A stretch of 64,000 nt of DNA from Burkholderia sp. BCC0322 (GCF_902833045.1 NZ_CADFDU010000003.1:124001-188000), one strand, 5' to 3'; shown: positions 17,294 through 26,007, numbered from the stretch's first letter. Notes: generated from the sequence alone by a model not told the origin. Translations and numbers: made by a program.

Positions 17294-18502
17294 CTAGACG
17301 CCCAGGCGGCCGCGTGCGACGACGACACCGTGACCGCTGACCTTGACCGCCTCGATGCCGTGCTCCGAGCCGTCCACCAGCGCATGCATGTGCGAGGGAC
17401 GCTTGATCTCGACGCCTTGGAGAATGTGCAGCGGCTCGCCCCACGGAATCAGTCCGTAGCGGGCAAGGTGAATGGCGATGGGGCCGGCGGCGGAGCCCGT
17501 CGCCGCATCCTCCACGACACCGTAGGCCGGCGAGAACATCCGGCAGCGCCAGTGGTCGCCCGCGGGGGCCAGGCACATGGCCGACATATCCTCGAACTCA
17601 GCCAACGCGCGATGGTCCGGATGCACGTCGGAAAGCGCGGAGGCGTCGGGCAACGTGACGAACACGTGGCGCGGGCCGTTTCGATAGGCATCCACGGGCA
17701 GCGCGGACGCTTCTACGCCGAGCGCGTCGAGCAGACGCTCGGCCCGATCAAAGCGCGCCCACGTCGGGATCGGCTGCTGCATGGTGACGTAAGCCTCGCC
17801 GGGCGCATCGGAGCGCACATCGAACGGCACGAGCCCCATGCCCGTCTCGAACACGAAGCGATCCTGCGCCTTGACGTGCCTGAGCGCCACGGCCGTTCCC
17901 AGCAACGGATGGCCCGCAAACGGCAGCTCGTTGACCGGCGTGAAGATGCGCACGCGCACGTCGCCGCCCTGCATCGGCGGCATCACGAACACCACTTCCG
18001 ACAGATTCATTTCGCGGGCGATCCGCTGCATGCGCTCCGCCGGCAGCGGATCGTCGATCAGGAAGACGGCAACCGGATTACCTTCGAGCGGCGTGCGCGT
18101 GAAGGCGTCAACGACGATGTAGTCGATGGGATGCGAGGCATGGACCGGCGGCGCCGCGTGCGTATTCGCGTGCGATGCTGCCGGTTCGAGCGCGCGCATG
18201 CGCGCCGCGATTTCACCGCTCGCGGCGCTTGCCTTCACCGAGAAGCGCAGCCGCTCGGCAACCGGCAGGCCGATCAGCGTCTGCGCATCGTTCGGCGGCA
18301 GCAGATGTGCGGGCGGACGCTCGCCATCCCAGAGCATGATTGCGCCCCAGCGATTCTTGTCCTCGTCGGCAATCCAATGCTTCTCGCGCATGCCCGGCAC
18401 GTTCGACCAGCGCGCGAGGGTGCTGTCGTCCACACGCGCCCTCAGCGATTCGATGCTTTGCTCGGAACCGTCGAGGTTCCACCAAACGATGTCGACAATC
18501 AT
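17294..18502 (-). CDS. phzF: PhzF with an extra N-terminal YdhR/ABM-like domain
   Basis: A 402-residue protein; ordinary PhzF is about 280. Residues from about 125 on are a full PhzF, the isomerase that converts trans-2,3-dihydro-3-hydroxyanthranilate (DHHA) to the reactive aminoketone that self-condenses. The catalytic motifs are present: VDAFTRTPLEGNPVAVF (Glu45 equivalent), ELPFAGHPLLGTAVAL (His74 equivalent) and VVEDAATGSAAGPIAIHL (Asp208 equivalent). Residues 1 to about 92 form a separate domain (MIVDIVWWNLDGSEQ, then PGMREKHWIADEDKNRWGAIML) that looks like the YdhR/antibiotic-monooxygenase dimeric alpha/beta barrel, joined by an Ala/His-rich linker of about 30 residues. The N-terminal domain's role is unknown. 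Reading frame is continuous with one start at 18500-18502. Confidence 0.92.
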   Translation of the reverse strand: MIVDIVWWNLDGSEQSIESLRARVDDSTLARWSNVPGMREKHWIADEDKNRWGAIMLWDGERPPAHLLPPNDAQTLIGLPVAERLRFSVKASAASGEIAARMRALEPAASHANTHAAPPVHASHPIDYIVVDAFTRTPLEGNPVAVFLIDDPLPAERMQRIAREMNLSEVVFVMPPMQGGDVRVRIFTPVNELPFAGHPLLGTAVALRHVKAQDRFVFETGMGLVPFDVRSDAPGEAYVTMQQPIPTWARFDRAERLLDALGVEASALPVDAYRNGPRHVFVTLPDASALSDVHPDHRALAEFEDMSAMCLAPAGDHWRCRMFSPAYGVVEDAATGSAAGPIAIHLARYGLIPWGEPLHILQGVEIKRPSHMHALVDGSEHGIEAVKVSGHGVVVARGRLGV

Positions 18503-18546
18503 GAAACGCGTGTCCTATAGGGTTCTATAAAAAGCATGAAGAGCCG

Positions 18547-20478
18547 TCAGGCCGTCAACGCGGTCGCGCGTTTTTCGCGGCGTATCGCGTGTGTGATGGC
18601 TTCGCCGAGAATGCGCGGCCCGTCGACGGTCAAGACCGATTCGGCGTGGAATTGCATCGAGCTGAACGTTGGACCGCGCAAGGCATGCACCTCGCCCGTG
18701 CGCGGATCGCGGCTGATGGCCAGCGCGCCGACGCCGTCGATTTCCATTTCGTCCCTGACGGTCCGCGCGACATACGTGTTGTAAAAGCCCACGCGCTCAC
18801 GCCGGCCGAACAGATCGATCTCGACTTGGATGCCCTGATTGGGCACCTCGCGCCGCACGAGCGGAATGCCGAGGATGGCGTTCAGGACCTGATGGCTCAG
18901 GCAGACGGCCATGAACGGCTTGCCCTCGTCGATGAGATGCCGCAGCCACGCATAGAGGCGAGCGATGCGCGGATCGCCGGCGTCGCTCGGGTCTCCCGGG
19001 CCCGGCCCCATGACGACCACGTCGTAACGCGCAAGGTCCACCGCGTCGTGAACGCCGCGCACTTCCGTGGCGAGGCCGAGCGACGACAGTTGTTGGGCGA
19101 TCATCGCCGTGAAGTGATCTTCGGCGTCGATGATGAGCGCGCGGCGGCCGCTTAACTCAGCCGACTCATCGGCCATCTCGCCTTGTCGCGCGCCATATGG
19201 CCGAAACCAGAAGTCCGCGATGCCTTTGTTGCGCTCGCGCAGCGCCGCCTGCACCGATGGATGCTGTCCGAGCATCGGGCCGGCTTCCGGCGGATCGAAT
19301 GCGTTCGACAGCGCGGCCACCTTGGCATGTGTCTCCATGACTTCCGATGCCGCGTCCGAATGCCGGACGAGCGTCGAGCCGACACCGATGCGAACGTGTC
19401 CGGCGCGGTCGATCTCCGCGGTGCGGATCAGGATGGCGGAGTCGAGCGTGCGCTCGCCGCGCGCATCGCGGCCGATCAGCGCTGCAATGCCGCTGTAGTA
19501 GCCGCGGCCGGCCTGCTCGTGCCGCGCGATCACGCGGGTCGCGCTTTCGATCGGACTGCCGGTGACCGTCGGCGCAAACATCGTTTCGCGCAGCAAATCG
19601 CGGACATCGGCTTCGGTGTGCCCGACGATGAAATATTCGGTGTGGGCGAGCCGCGCCATCTCGCGCAAGTGCGGCCCCGTGACCTGCCCGCCGCCCGGGC
19701 AGATGCGCGCCATCATCTTGAGTTCTTCGTCGAGCACCATGTACAGCTCGTCGGATTCCTTGCGATCGCCGAGAAAAGCGTTGATCCCGTCGATCGTCGG
19801 CCCGCTCTGCGGATATCGATAAGTCCCGCTGATCGGGTTCATCGTCGCGCGGCCTTCATGCAGCGTCAGGTGGCGCTCTGGCGTGGCGCCGACGAACGTG
19901 CGCTCCCCGGCATGAATCACGAAGATCCAATACGCGCCGACTTCCCGGCGCATCAGACGCTTGAAGACCGCCAGCGCCTTGGCGGGCGAATAGTCGTCGA
20001 GATCGCCCTCGAGCGTGCGCTTGATGACGAAGTTCGAGCCCGCGCCGGTGCCGATCTCGTCGGTGATGACGCGCTCGACGATCTGGGCGTAGGTTTCGTC
20101 GTCGATATCGAAGTGACGCTCGCCGAGCGCGGTATCGGCATCGGGAATGGCAGCGAGCGCAAGCGGCACGGACACCGTTTCGTGCTCGTCACAGGTCATG
20201 GCGATGAGTGGGGCGCCGTCGTCGTGTGTTTTGAAGCCGCGCTCGTGCAGCTGCCGGTATGGCACGAGCACAAGCAGCTCCTGACGGTCCGCACCCGCCT
20301 TTGTCGGCGCGGCCAACGGAAGCTCGGCCAGGGAGGACGGATAGGAAACCGCGCCGGCGAAGACGTCGATAGTCGCGCGCTCCCCAGCGCTACCCGTCGA
20401 ACGCGCGATCAATGCGAAGCACGGCGCTTGTCCATTCAGGACGCGATCGAAAAGGTTGTGGTTCGGAGCGGCGTTCAT
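18547..20478 (-). CDS. phzE: PhzE, 2-amino-2-deoxyisochorismate synthase
   Basis: A 643-residue fusion of an anthranilate-synthase component I-like (chorismate-binding) domain with a C-terminal glutamine amidotransferase domain. It makes ADIC from chorismate and glutamine, the first committed step. The first part has [33 protein letters not shown] and [13 protein letters not shown]; the GATase part has the nucleophile Cys in [16 protein letters not shown] and the catalytic His-x-Glu in [16 protein letters not shown]. The ATG overlaps the phzD stop by 4 bases (ATGA), so PhzD and PhzE are co-translated. Size agrees with Pseudomonas PhzE. Confidence 0.96.
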   Translation of the reverse strand: MNAAPNHNLFDRVLNGQAPCFALIARSTGSAGERATIDVFAGAVSYPSSLAELPLAAPTKAGADRQELLVLVPYRQLHERGFKTHDDGAPLIAMTCDEHETVSVPLALAAIPDADTALGERHFDIDDETYAQIVERVITDEIGTGAGSNFVIKRTLEGDLDDYSPAKALAVFKRLMRREVGAYWIFVIHAGERTFVGATPERHLTLHEGRATMNPISGTYRYPQSGPTIDGINAFLGDRKESDELYMVLDEELKMMARICPGGGQVTGPHLREMARLAHTEYFIVGHTEADVRDLLRETMFAPTVTGSPIESATRVIARHEQAGRGYYSGIAALIGRDARGERTLDSAILIRTAEIDRAGHVRIGVGSTLVRHSDAASEVMETHAKVAALSNAFDPPEAGPMLGQHPSVQAALRERNKGIADFWFRPYGARQGEMADESAELSGRRALIIDAEDHFTAMIAQQLSSLGLATEVRGVHDAVDLARYDVVVMGPGPGDPSDAGDPRIARLYAWLRHLIDEGKPFMAVCLSHQVLNAILGIPLVRREVPNQGIQVEIDLFGRRERVGFYNTYVARTVRDEMEIDGVGALAISRDPRTGEVHALRGPTFSSMQFHAESVLTVDGPRILGEAITHAIRREKRATALTA

Positions 20479-21098
20479 GCCAGCGCCTCCTCGGTGCTCA
20501 CCACCTTGCCGCAGCGCTGGGCTACGTATTCCAGGGCCTGGTGATGATGGTCTTCGGAAAAGTCCGCCACGCCATCGGCGACGAAGAACGGCTGAATGTC
20601 GTTCGTGAACGCATCGACGGCCGACATCATTACGCCGATGTGCGCGTAGACGCCACACAGCATCAGCTGATCGCGACCGCTCTCCTGCATGCGCTCGCGC
20701 AGCCCGGTGCGGAAAAATGCGCTGTAGCGCCACTTCGTGAGCATCCAGTCCTCTGGGGACGGGCCGACTGCCTCGGCGACGTCCCGATCGGCCGGCTTCG
20801 TCTCCATGCCCGGCCCCCAGAAATCGCGCAACAAACCGCGTTCCTTCTCGGTCATGCGCCCGGGATGGGCCGTGTACGCGACGGGAATGCCGGCCTGCTT
20901 GCACCGTTTGCGCAGCGACGCGACGTTGGTCGTCAACGTCTCACGCAGCGTCGGCGGCAACGGAGAAAGGAAATAGTTCTGCATGTCATGAATGAGCAGC
21001 AACGCGCGCGATGGATCGACACGCCATGACACGACGTTCTCGGGCAGGCTGCTCGAATCGGGCAGCACGTACGGTTGAATCGAAGGAATACCAGCCAT
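20475..21098 (-). CDS. phzD: PhzD, isochorismatase (ADIC hydrolase)
   Basis: A 207-residue isochorismatase-fold enzyme that hydrolyses ADIC to DHHA plus pyruvate. The length is identical to Pseudomonas PhzD. The catalytic Asp38 lies in [11 protein letters not shown] and Lys122 in [13 protein letters not shown]; the loop [18 protein letters not shown] and [22 protein letters not shown] are family signatures. The start ATG at 21096-21098 has an excellent GGAGGAG ribosome binding site. It lies 23 bases after phzA/B and overlaps phzE by 4 bases. Confidence 0.97.
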   Translation of the reverse strand: MAGIPSIQPYVLPDSSSLPENVVSWRVDPSRALLLIHDMQNYFLSPLPPTLRETLTTNVASLRKRCKQAGIPVAYTAHPGRMTEKERGLLRDFWGPGMETKPADRDVAEAVGPSPEDWMLTKWRYSAFFRTGLRERMQESGRDQLMLCGVYAHIGVMMSAVDAFTNDIQPFFVADGVADFSEDHHHQALEYVAQRCGKVVSTEEALA

Positions 21099-21121
21099 TC
21101 GTCTCCTCCATTGGGTATGCG

Positions 21122-21619
21122 TTAGCTCGGTAGACCATCCCGGCGCACTTCGGGAACTTCGATACCCAAGGAACGGAATTGCTCGCAAGGGTTCATGAAT
21201 TCGCGCTGCTCCTTGATCAGTCCGTTTTCGAAGCGGAACGAGTGAAGGAAGTGATTGCGGTAATGGCCTTGGGGGTAGCCGGGGAAAATGATCGCGCCTT
21301 CGCCGCGGCACTCGACCCAGAACCAGTTCGGGTCTTGCGTCTCGAAGATATGGATGTCGGTCCAGACCCAGTCGGGGAAGCATTGCAGCGACCACACGGC
21401 GTGCTCGCTGAGCTTCTCGCGGCCGCGAATCACGATCGGCTGGCCGCTGTCGGTAGTCCACAGTCCGCCGACGCCATCTTCCGTGAACAGTAGATGGCGC
21501 TTGAGCCGCGCTTCGCCACGCGTGTGCATGTACTGCTCGACGATCTTGCGGTTGTGCTGCCGGACCGCGACGTGCGAGTGAGTTTCCGACTGGTTTTCGA
21601 GGGATTCGATGTCTGACAT
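21122..21619 (-). CDS. phzB: PhzA/B, phenazine ring-condensation enzyme (SnoaL-like)
   Basis: A 165-residue NTF2/SnoaL-fold protein that binds two aminoketone molecules made by PhzF and catalyses their condensation to the phenazine tricycle. The residues known to matter in the Burkholderia enzyme are present: Arg41, His73, Ser77 and Glu140. The sequence (for example [20 protein letters not shown] and [18 protein letters not shown]) is nearly that of the structurally studied Burkholderia PhzA/B as I remember it. There is one copy only, while Pseudomonas has the pair phzA and phzB. It has an AGGAG site and lies between the monooxygenase gene and phzD. Confidence 0.96.
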   Translation of the reverse strand: MSDIESLENQSETHSHVAVRQHNRKIVEQYMHTRGEARLKRHLLFTEDGVGGLWTTDSGQPIVIRGREKLSEHAVWSLQCFPDWVWTDIHIFETQDPNWFWVECRGEGAIIFPGYPQGHYRNHFLHSFRFENGLIKEQREFMNPCEQFRSLGIEVPEVRRDGLPS

Positions 21620-21676
21620 GCAAGCTCCTGAAGTAAAAGGGGGCCGCCCCGCGGGGAGCAGGGAAGCCGCGCGGGA

Positions 21677-22960
21677 TTACACGAGGTAGCTGATTTCGCG
21701 CGGATCGAGGCCGACGAGCGCGCGGCCGTAGACGAGTTGCGGAATGCCCATCCCGAAGCCCGCGTGGCGGCTCGCCACGTTCAGATCGCGCCAGATCAAC
21801 TGCAGCGGATTGGATTCCATGAAGGCGGCGCTGCCGTAGGCTGTCATGAGGCGATCGATGGCCTCGCGGCACAGGCGCGTGACGCGCGTCGATTCCATCC
21901 GAAAGCGCGAACGCGTCACTTCGTCGGGCAGGACGCCGGCCAGTGCATGGTGTTCGACCGTTTCGACGATGCGGCGGGCGTGCAGCCGCGCGCCGTCGAT
22001 CATCATCGACGCTTCGGCGAGATCGGTCTGGAACGCGGGCGAAACAGCCTGGCTCTTGAACGTGGACGAGGCGACGCGGCGCTCGTGAGCCTGCTCGCGC
22101 ACGAGTTGCAGCGCGGTTACGATCGCCCCGAGCTGCGGTCCGAGCAGACCGATCGACAGCAAGCCCGAGAACGCGCCGCTATATAGACGGTGCCGTTCCG
22201 ACGGCAGGCGGGACCGGCCCTGCACGATCGGCGCGTAAGGCGTCACGCGATGGCGCGGAATGAACAGCCGGTTCGCCACGACGGTGTTGCTGCCGGTGCC
22301 GCGCATGCCCGTGATATGCCAGGAGTCTCGGACTTCGAGCTCGCTCATCGGCATGAGGACCAGGTTGATCGTCTCGTCGTCGGCATCGATGCCTTTCGGG
22401 ATCAGCGCGCCGATCCATTCGGCGTGCAGGCTGCCGGATGCGTAAGCCCACTCTCCCGTCACCACGACACCGCCGTCGACGCGTTCGACCTGGGCGCGCG
22501 AAGGCGCAATGATGAGCGCGGTGCGCGTGTCGCGGTTGCCGCCCCACACGTCGTCCTGCGTGCTCTCGGGGAAGTGGGCGATCATGTAGTTGCCCATGTT
22601 GAGCACGCTCGTGACCCACGACGCCGAGCAGCAGCCGCGCCCCAGCTCGTAGCAGACGTCGAACAGCGTGGCGGGACCCGCTTCGTAGCCGCCGAGCCGG
22701 CGCGGCGTGAAGAGCCGCATCAGCCCAGCCTCGGTAATAGCGGCGACGGCGCGGTCGGTCAGGCGGCGCTCGGTGTCGGCAGCGCGCGATTCTTCCGCGA
22801 GCACGCCGGCGACTTCTGCCGCCTTCGCGACCAATTGCTCATGCTCGGCCACCGATTCGTCGAGCGCAATGGCGTCATGTCCGGCCGAATTTCCTTCCTG
22901 CAATGTGCGTTCATTTGTCATTTCACGAGTCATCCGCTGGGAGGTCAGTATCGTGCTCAC
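21677..22960 (-). CDS. Acyl-CoA-dehydrogenase-fold flavoprotein, probable phenazine hydroxylase
   Basis: A 427-residue protein of the acyl-CoA dehydrogenase fold, closest in pattern to flavin-dependent group D monooxygenases (HpaB/HsaA-type): an N-terminal helical domain ([34 protein letters not shown]), a central beta domain ([48 protein letters not shown]) and a C-terminal helical domain with [20 protein letters not shown]. It is the first gene of the operon. The start is GTG at 22958-22960 with a GGAG site; ATGs 9 and 13 codons later are possible but have no ribosome binding site. A partner flavin reductase is not in the window. Hydroxylation of the phenazine core is inference from fold and context. 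Confidence 0.83.
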   Translation of the reverse strand: MSTILTSQRMTREMTNERTLQEGNSAGHDAIALDESVAEHEQLVAKAAEVAGVLAEESRAADTERRLTDRAVAAITEAGLMRLFTPRRLGGYEAGPATLFDVCYELGRGCCSASWVTSVLNMGNYMIAHFPESTQDDVWGGNRDTRTALIIAPSRAQVERVDGGVVVTGEWAYASGSLHAEWIGALIPKGIDADDETINLVLMPMSELEVRDSWHITGMRGTGSNTVVANRLFIPRHRVTPYAPIVQGRSRLPSERHRLYSGAFSGLLSIGLLGPQLGAIVTALQLVREQAHERRVASSTFKSQAVSPAFQTDLAEASMMIDGARLHARRIVETVEHHALAGVLPDEVTRSRFRMESTRVTRLCREAIDRLMTAYGSAAFMESNPLQLIWRDLNVASRHAGFGMGIPQLVYGRALVGLDPREISYLV

Positions 22961-23544
22961 GGCATCTCCGCAATAAATTTATAATCTTTATTGTTGAAAA
23001 ATATAAAACAATAAGGGGTGCGAAAATTTAAATGTCAATTAACCTGGAAATCGAAGCAAATAAGATCCGGCACTTTTAGTGGGTGCGCGTGTTATTGGAA
23101 AATGCCGTGCGCCAGTAGCCATGAGGCCCGTATCCAGATTTTTATGACTAGTCAAAAATACGCATTTCTTTCATAAAATATAAATATTCCTTACAGTTTC
23201 TCTAATGTGAACAGGGGTGTCGATTTTTTGCAAACCACGCCGCCTCGTCGATTTCCAGTTAAAAGCCTGGGTGATTGAGTGGCGCGGTACCTATGGGCGC
23301 AACGGGATATAACCCCCACCCATTATTTTTTTCATTCCTATGCGCACACTATATGGCGCGGTTAACTGTAGGATGAACTTGGTAAATTTCCACCTGTTAA
23401 ATTTGACGGGTGGTGTCCAGCTCAGCTGAATGAGGCAGTGAATGAAATAGATTTTGAGATTATTTAAAAATGACTTCGCGGTATGTCTGAAGCAGCTCCA
23501 GCTGTATTGTCAGGTTATTCGGTAGACAGACGAAAGAGGGCAGC
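22961..23544. other. AT-rich divergent intergenic region of the phenazine operon
   Basis: About 580 bases without a credible gene, between the phenazine operon and the divergent gene at 23597. It is far more AT-rich than anything else in the window. Towards the operon there is a TTGACA on the minus strand (TGTCAA at 23033-23038 on plus) but no good -10 at 16-18 bases. A 10-bp palindrome lies at 23145-23154. A GAGGGCAGC ribosome binding site precedes an ATG at 23545. I found no clear lux-box palindrome. The operon's promoter and regulator sites must be here. Confidence 0.6.
23145..23154. promoter_or_regulatory. Palindrome TGACTAGTCA, possible operator
   Basis: A perfect 10-bp palindrome with partly symmetric flanks (TTTTA on the left, AAAAA on the right), giving a roughly 18-bp dyad in the AT-rich region upstream of the phenazine operon. 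The size and flanks resemble MarR/TetR-type operators. No regulator gene lies beside it, so its function is inference. Confidence 0.35.
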
Positions 23545-23596
23545 ATGAGCACGCAGCCTTGCCGAAATTCCGCCCGGCCTCACCGTCGGACAAGCG

Positions 23597-24544
23597 TTGA
23601 TCGACGCGCTCTTCAAGCCGATCGTGGAAAAGCTCACGCAGTTCGTCCAGACATGCCTTGACAACTGGGCCGAGCTGGATCTCGGCGAAGATATCGACGC
23701 TGCCGGCGATGCCATTGCCGATGGCGCATCGGATGCAGCGGATGCCGTCGGGGAAGAAGCGGCGGAAATTGCCGTCGACGAGGTCGCGGCGGCAGCCTTC
23801 ATCGATCTGGCGGCCGTCGCGCCGCCGCTTGCAGTGCTCGGCGCGCTCGTAGCGATTCCGTTCATCGTCGGCGCGCTGGAGAAAAAGTTCATTCTTCATT
23901 TCGAGGCCGACAACTTCACCGACTACGACCTCGAATGGAAGATCGAATACATGGACGAAGGGACGATGACGTCCCAGCCCCAAAGCGACACGGTGCCGAA
24001 GCTCGGCTACGCCACCGACATCCGGGGCGATCAGACGACGGTTCAGGTTGCATACCAGGCGAATGACTCGTCCATGAACACGAGCGGCTTCAGCGGCATC
24101 GGCCTCCTGCTGCATCTGACGCTCAAGGGGGCTCCCGCCGGTTCCGATGTTGCCGCAGTGATCTCGATCCCGTGGATCGCAGACAACGTTGTCTGGCTGG
24201 GCGACGTGCCGGGCAATCCGAACTGGGGCGCGATCTACGATCGGGCCAGCGGCGCATCGAGCCAGTTGGCTGTCGAACACGGCAACCTCAAGTTCTTCAT
24301 CCGGCTTGCCAGCGGCCGGATCTACATCGAGGCGAAGAACAGCGGAAGTTGCTTCTTCGAGTCCTCGCGATTCAAGCTGAAAGTGACCGACAACTCGAAC
24401 GGCGCGATCATCGGCACGGTTTCGTTCGTCGATTCGAGCGCGAACTGGACGGTGGCGAGCAACACCAATCCGGATGTCCTCAACGTGAACATCGACAATT
24501 CGGGCAGTCAAGCCACTATCACCGTGACCGTGGCCGCATCCTGA
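23597..24544 (+). CDS. Unrecognised island protein with a damaged or unusual start
   Basis: I do not recognise this protein. From TTG at 23597 it is 315 residues. The N-terminal third is helical and Ala/Asp-rich (DIDAAGDAIADGASDAADAVG), followed by one strong hydrophobic stretch (AAVAPPLAVLGALVAIPFIVGAL) and then a beta-rich domain of about 200 residues (FILHFEADNFTDYDLEWKIEY ... VLNVNIDNSGSQATITVTV). No signal peptide. Homology-like sequence begins earlier: an ATG at 23545 with a GAGGGCAGC site reads MSTQP, and dropping one C near 23554 would join it to SLAEIPPGLTVGQA in the frame of the gene. So either a 1-base insertion disabled the natural start, or translation begins at TTG. It diverges from the phenazine operon inside the island. 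A pore-forming or effector role is conceivable but not shown. Confidence 0.6.
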   Translation: MIDALFKPIVEKLTQFVQTCLDNWAELDLGEDIDAAGDAIADGASDAADAVGEEAAEIAVDEVAAAAFIDLAAVAPPLAVLGALVAIPFIVGALEKKFILHFEADNFTDYDLEWKIEYMDEGTMTSQPQSDTVPKLGYATDIRGDQTTVQVAYQANDSSMNTSGFSGIGLLLHLTLKGAPAGSDVAAVISIPWIADNVVWLGDVPGNPNWGAIYDRASGASSQLAVEHGNLKFFIRLASGRIYIEAKNSGSCFFESSRFKLKVTDNSNGAIIGTVSFVDSSANWTVASNTNPDVLNVNIDNSGSQATITVTVAAS

Positions 24545-24549
24545 GCCGG

Positions 24550-24586
24550 ACGGCAACGGGTGCGCCGGCCAGGCGCCCGTTGCCGT
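24550..24586 (+). terminator. Strong hairpin after the unrecognised island gene
   Basis: A perfect 11-bp stem ACGGCAACGGG/CCCGTTGCCGT with a 15-base loop starting 6 bases past the stop codon. Only a short pyrimidine tract and no T-run follows, so it is terminator-like rather than canonical. Confidence 0.55.
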
Positions 24587-25013
24587 CGCCTTCGCCGTGC
24601 GTACGGCAAACAACGATCCTTGTCAGCGGAATCCTTATTGCCCGAATCGGTGCTGAAATATGCTCGGAGACCCTTTGCCGACAATGCCTCGGTCGGTATT
24701 TGATTGCCGATGGAGCATTGATGGGCAGGATCGTGGGCAGGAAGCCATCTGTGATCGAGGGAGTCTTACCTGGCGGACCAGTGCGAGCGGTGGTTGGCGT
24801 CTGCTGCCTTCCGCCACCCCGTCTTTTTTCGACCCGCCACGCTTCAATCGACGCGTAATTGCGGGACTGTGCCGACGATCGCGCTCGACAAAACTTGATC
24901 GGGAAAATTACCAAAGGTATGCGAATTATTTCCCGGCTATAGTGGAACGACTGAAGGTAGATGCGGCGTCTTCTGCCGATACCGTTCAGGTAACGACTGT
25001 AGACCGGTGCCGT
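24587..25013. other. Island right end and junction with the backbone
   Basis: 427 bases without a gene. It contains the right attachment repeat (24801-24816). After the repeat comes CCCCGTCTTTTTTCG: a U-run that would have followed selC before the insertion. Near 24940-24946 a TATAGT element may be a -10 for the small gene at 25014, but no good -35 is seen. Confidence 0.55.
24801..24816 (+). repeat. Right attachment repeat (attR) of the selC island
   Basis: Exact copy of the last 16 bases of selC (CTGCTGCCTTCCGCCA), same orientation, 12,069 bases from the first copy. Upstream sequence does not resemble the rest of the tRNA, so it is a partial duplication made by integration and not a second tRNA gene. 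Confidence 0.85.
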
Positions 25014-25226
25014 ATGAAAAAGAAAATCGAAAAGACCGCCCGACCGATCTGGGGCGTGGCTGCAGGATTGCTTCTTGCCGTCGCGGGATTGAGTCTCGGC
25101 ATTTTCCCGAAGTCCCTGCAAAGCTCGGGAAGCGCGAACGAGTTCATGGCGTCCGGTGTTGCGATGCTGGGCATCTTCCTGGTCGTCTATTCCACGCACG
25201 AGTTGCGAAGAAGGCGCTCGCACTGA
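25014..25226 (+). CDS. Small two-helix membrane protein of unknown function
   Basis: A 70-residue protein: a Lys-rich start (MKKKIEKTARP), a first hydrophobic helix (IWGVAAGLLLAVAGLSLGIF), a short loop (PKSLQSSGSANEF), a second helix (MASGVAMLGIFLVVYS) and a basic tail (HELRRRRSH). The positive-inside pattern predicts both ends in the cytoplasm. I recognise no family. It is the first gene of the chromosomal backbone to the right of the island. The ribosome binding site is weak, and a longer in-frame reading upstream lacks coding character. Confidence 0.6.
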   Translation: MKKKIEKTARPIWGVAAGLLLAVAGLSLGIFPKSLQSSGSANEFMASGVAMLGIFLVVYSTHELRRRRSH

Positions 25227-25302
25227 GCGCCCACGCGCCGCTGATTCACGCACGACGATCCGGGCCGAGCGCCGGCTCATCACTGCGTTCGTCAGTAATG
25301 CA

Positions 25303-25728
25303 CTACGCCTTGCTGATTTCGTGTTGATAAACGAGTTCGACGATTCGCTTCGTCGGAATGCTGGCGCGCAACCCGTCGACGCTGTCGATCGGAAACCACT
25401 TGCATTTCGCGATCTCGTTGTTCGCTTGCGGCGTATGGTCCGGGCCGACTTCCGCGAAGAACACGTGATGGATCTTGGCGAGCCCGGTGAACTGCATCGC
25501 GTAGACGAGATGCTGGCCGGTCATGCCGGTTTCTTCGCGCAACTCGCGATGTGCGGCTTCGAGCGGTGTTTCCCCGCGCTTGATCGTGCCGCCGGGAAGG
25601 GCCCAACGCGATGCCGCGCGGGCGACGAGCAGGACCTGTTCGCCGCGGTGGCAGACGATGGTCGCGCGTTCCTTGACCGGAGCGGCGCTCGCTTCGGGGG
25701 CGTTGTTGGGTGCGGGGATCTGGGGCAT
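25303..25728 (-). CDS. Nudix hydrolase
   Basis: A 141-residue Nudix pyrophosphohydrolase. The complete Nudix box is seen as GGTIKRGETPLEAAHRELRE followed by ETGM (Gx5Ex7REUxEExGU), with the two acidic metal-binding Glu in REETG. Preceding ALPGG and following FTGLAKIHHVFFAEV strands fit the fold. A short Ala/Pro-rich N-terminal tail precedes the domain. The substrate cannot be read; the family removes nucleoside diphosphates linked to other moieties. It is transcribed alone, downstream of the permease gene on the same strand. Confidence 0.9.
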   Translation of the reverse strand: MPQIPAPNNAPEASAAPVKERATIVCHRGEQVLLVARAASRWALPGGTIKRGETPLEAAHRELREETGMTGQHLVYAMQFTGLAKIHHVFFAEVGPDHTPQANNEIAKCKWFPIDSVDGLRASIPTKRIVELVYQHEISKA

Positions 25729-26007
25729 GGTGTGATTCTACCCAGCACAAATTGATCGGCCAAGGCGGCCTGACCGGGTTTGACGTTTGATCTCAATCGA
25801 CACGCGGCCGATGGTCCGGAGACACGTCGGAAGTGCAGGGTGGCGTGCGGGACACATGGCGTGTACCGGCCCGGCCGGGCGCCCTTGCGAAGGTAGGGGG
25901 GATGCAGCGCCGCGTTGCGGCGATGCGTTACGATCGCCGGACCGTCCGTACGCGCTTTCTCTGCGAGCAAGCGTCGCACGGAGCCCGACGTCGTGCGATT
26001 CGTCCGG

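Larger units (their letters stand above)
12732..24816. mobile_element. Genomic island inserted in selC, carrying the phenazine operon
   Basis: A segment of about 12.07 kb between two exact 16-bp copies of the selC 3' end (12732-12747 and 24801-24816). Just inside the left copy is a decayed tyrosine-integrase gene pointing away from the tRNA, the standard layout for tRNA-targeted islands. Cargo: a nine-gene phenazine operon (minus strand) and a divergent unrecognised gene. It has no intact integrase, transposase or transfer gene, so it looks fixed. The stretch 22961-23520 is much more AT-rich than the backbone. The island call is inference from repeat, integrase and cargo together. Confidence 0.85.

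Noticed and set aside
22961-23544. A LuxR-type lux box for quorum control of the phenazine operon
   Set aside because: I found only fragments such as CTGT and ACAG at irregular distances and no 18-20-bp palindrome of the CTG-N10-CAG kind at a promoter-like place.
24770-24816. A second tRNA gene at the right end of the island
   Set aside because: Only the last 16 bases match selC; there is no anticodon arm, D-arm or 5' acceptor strand, so it is an attachment repeat.
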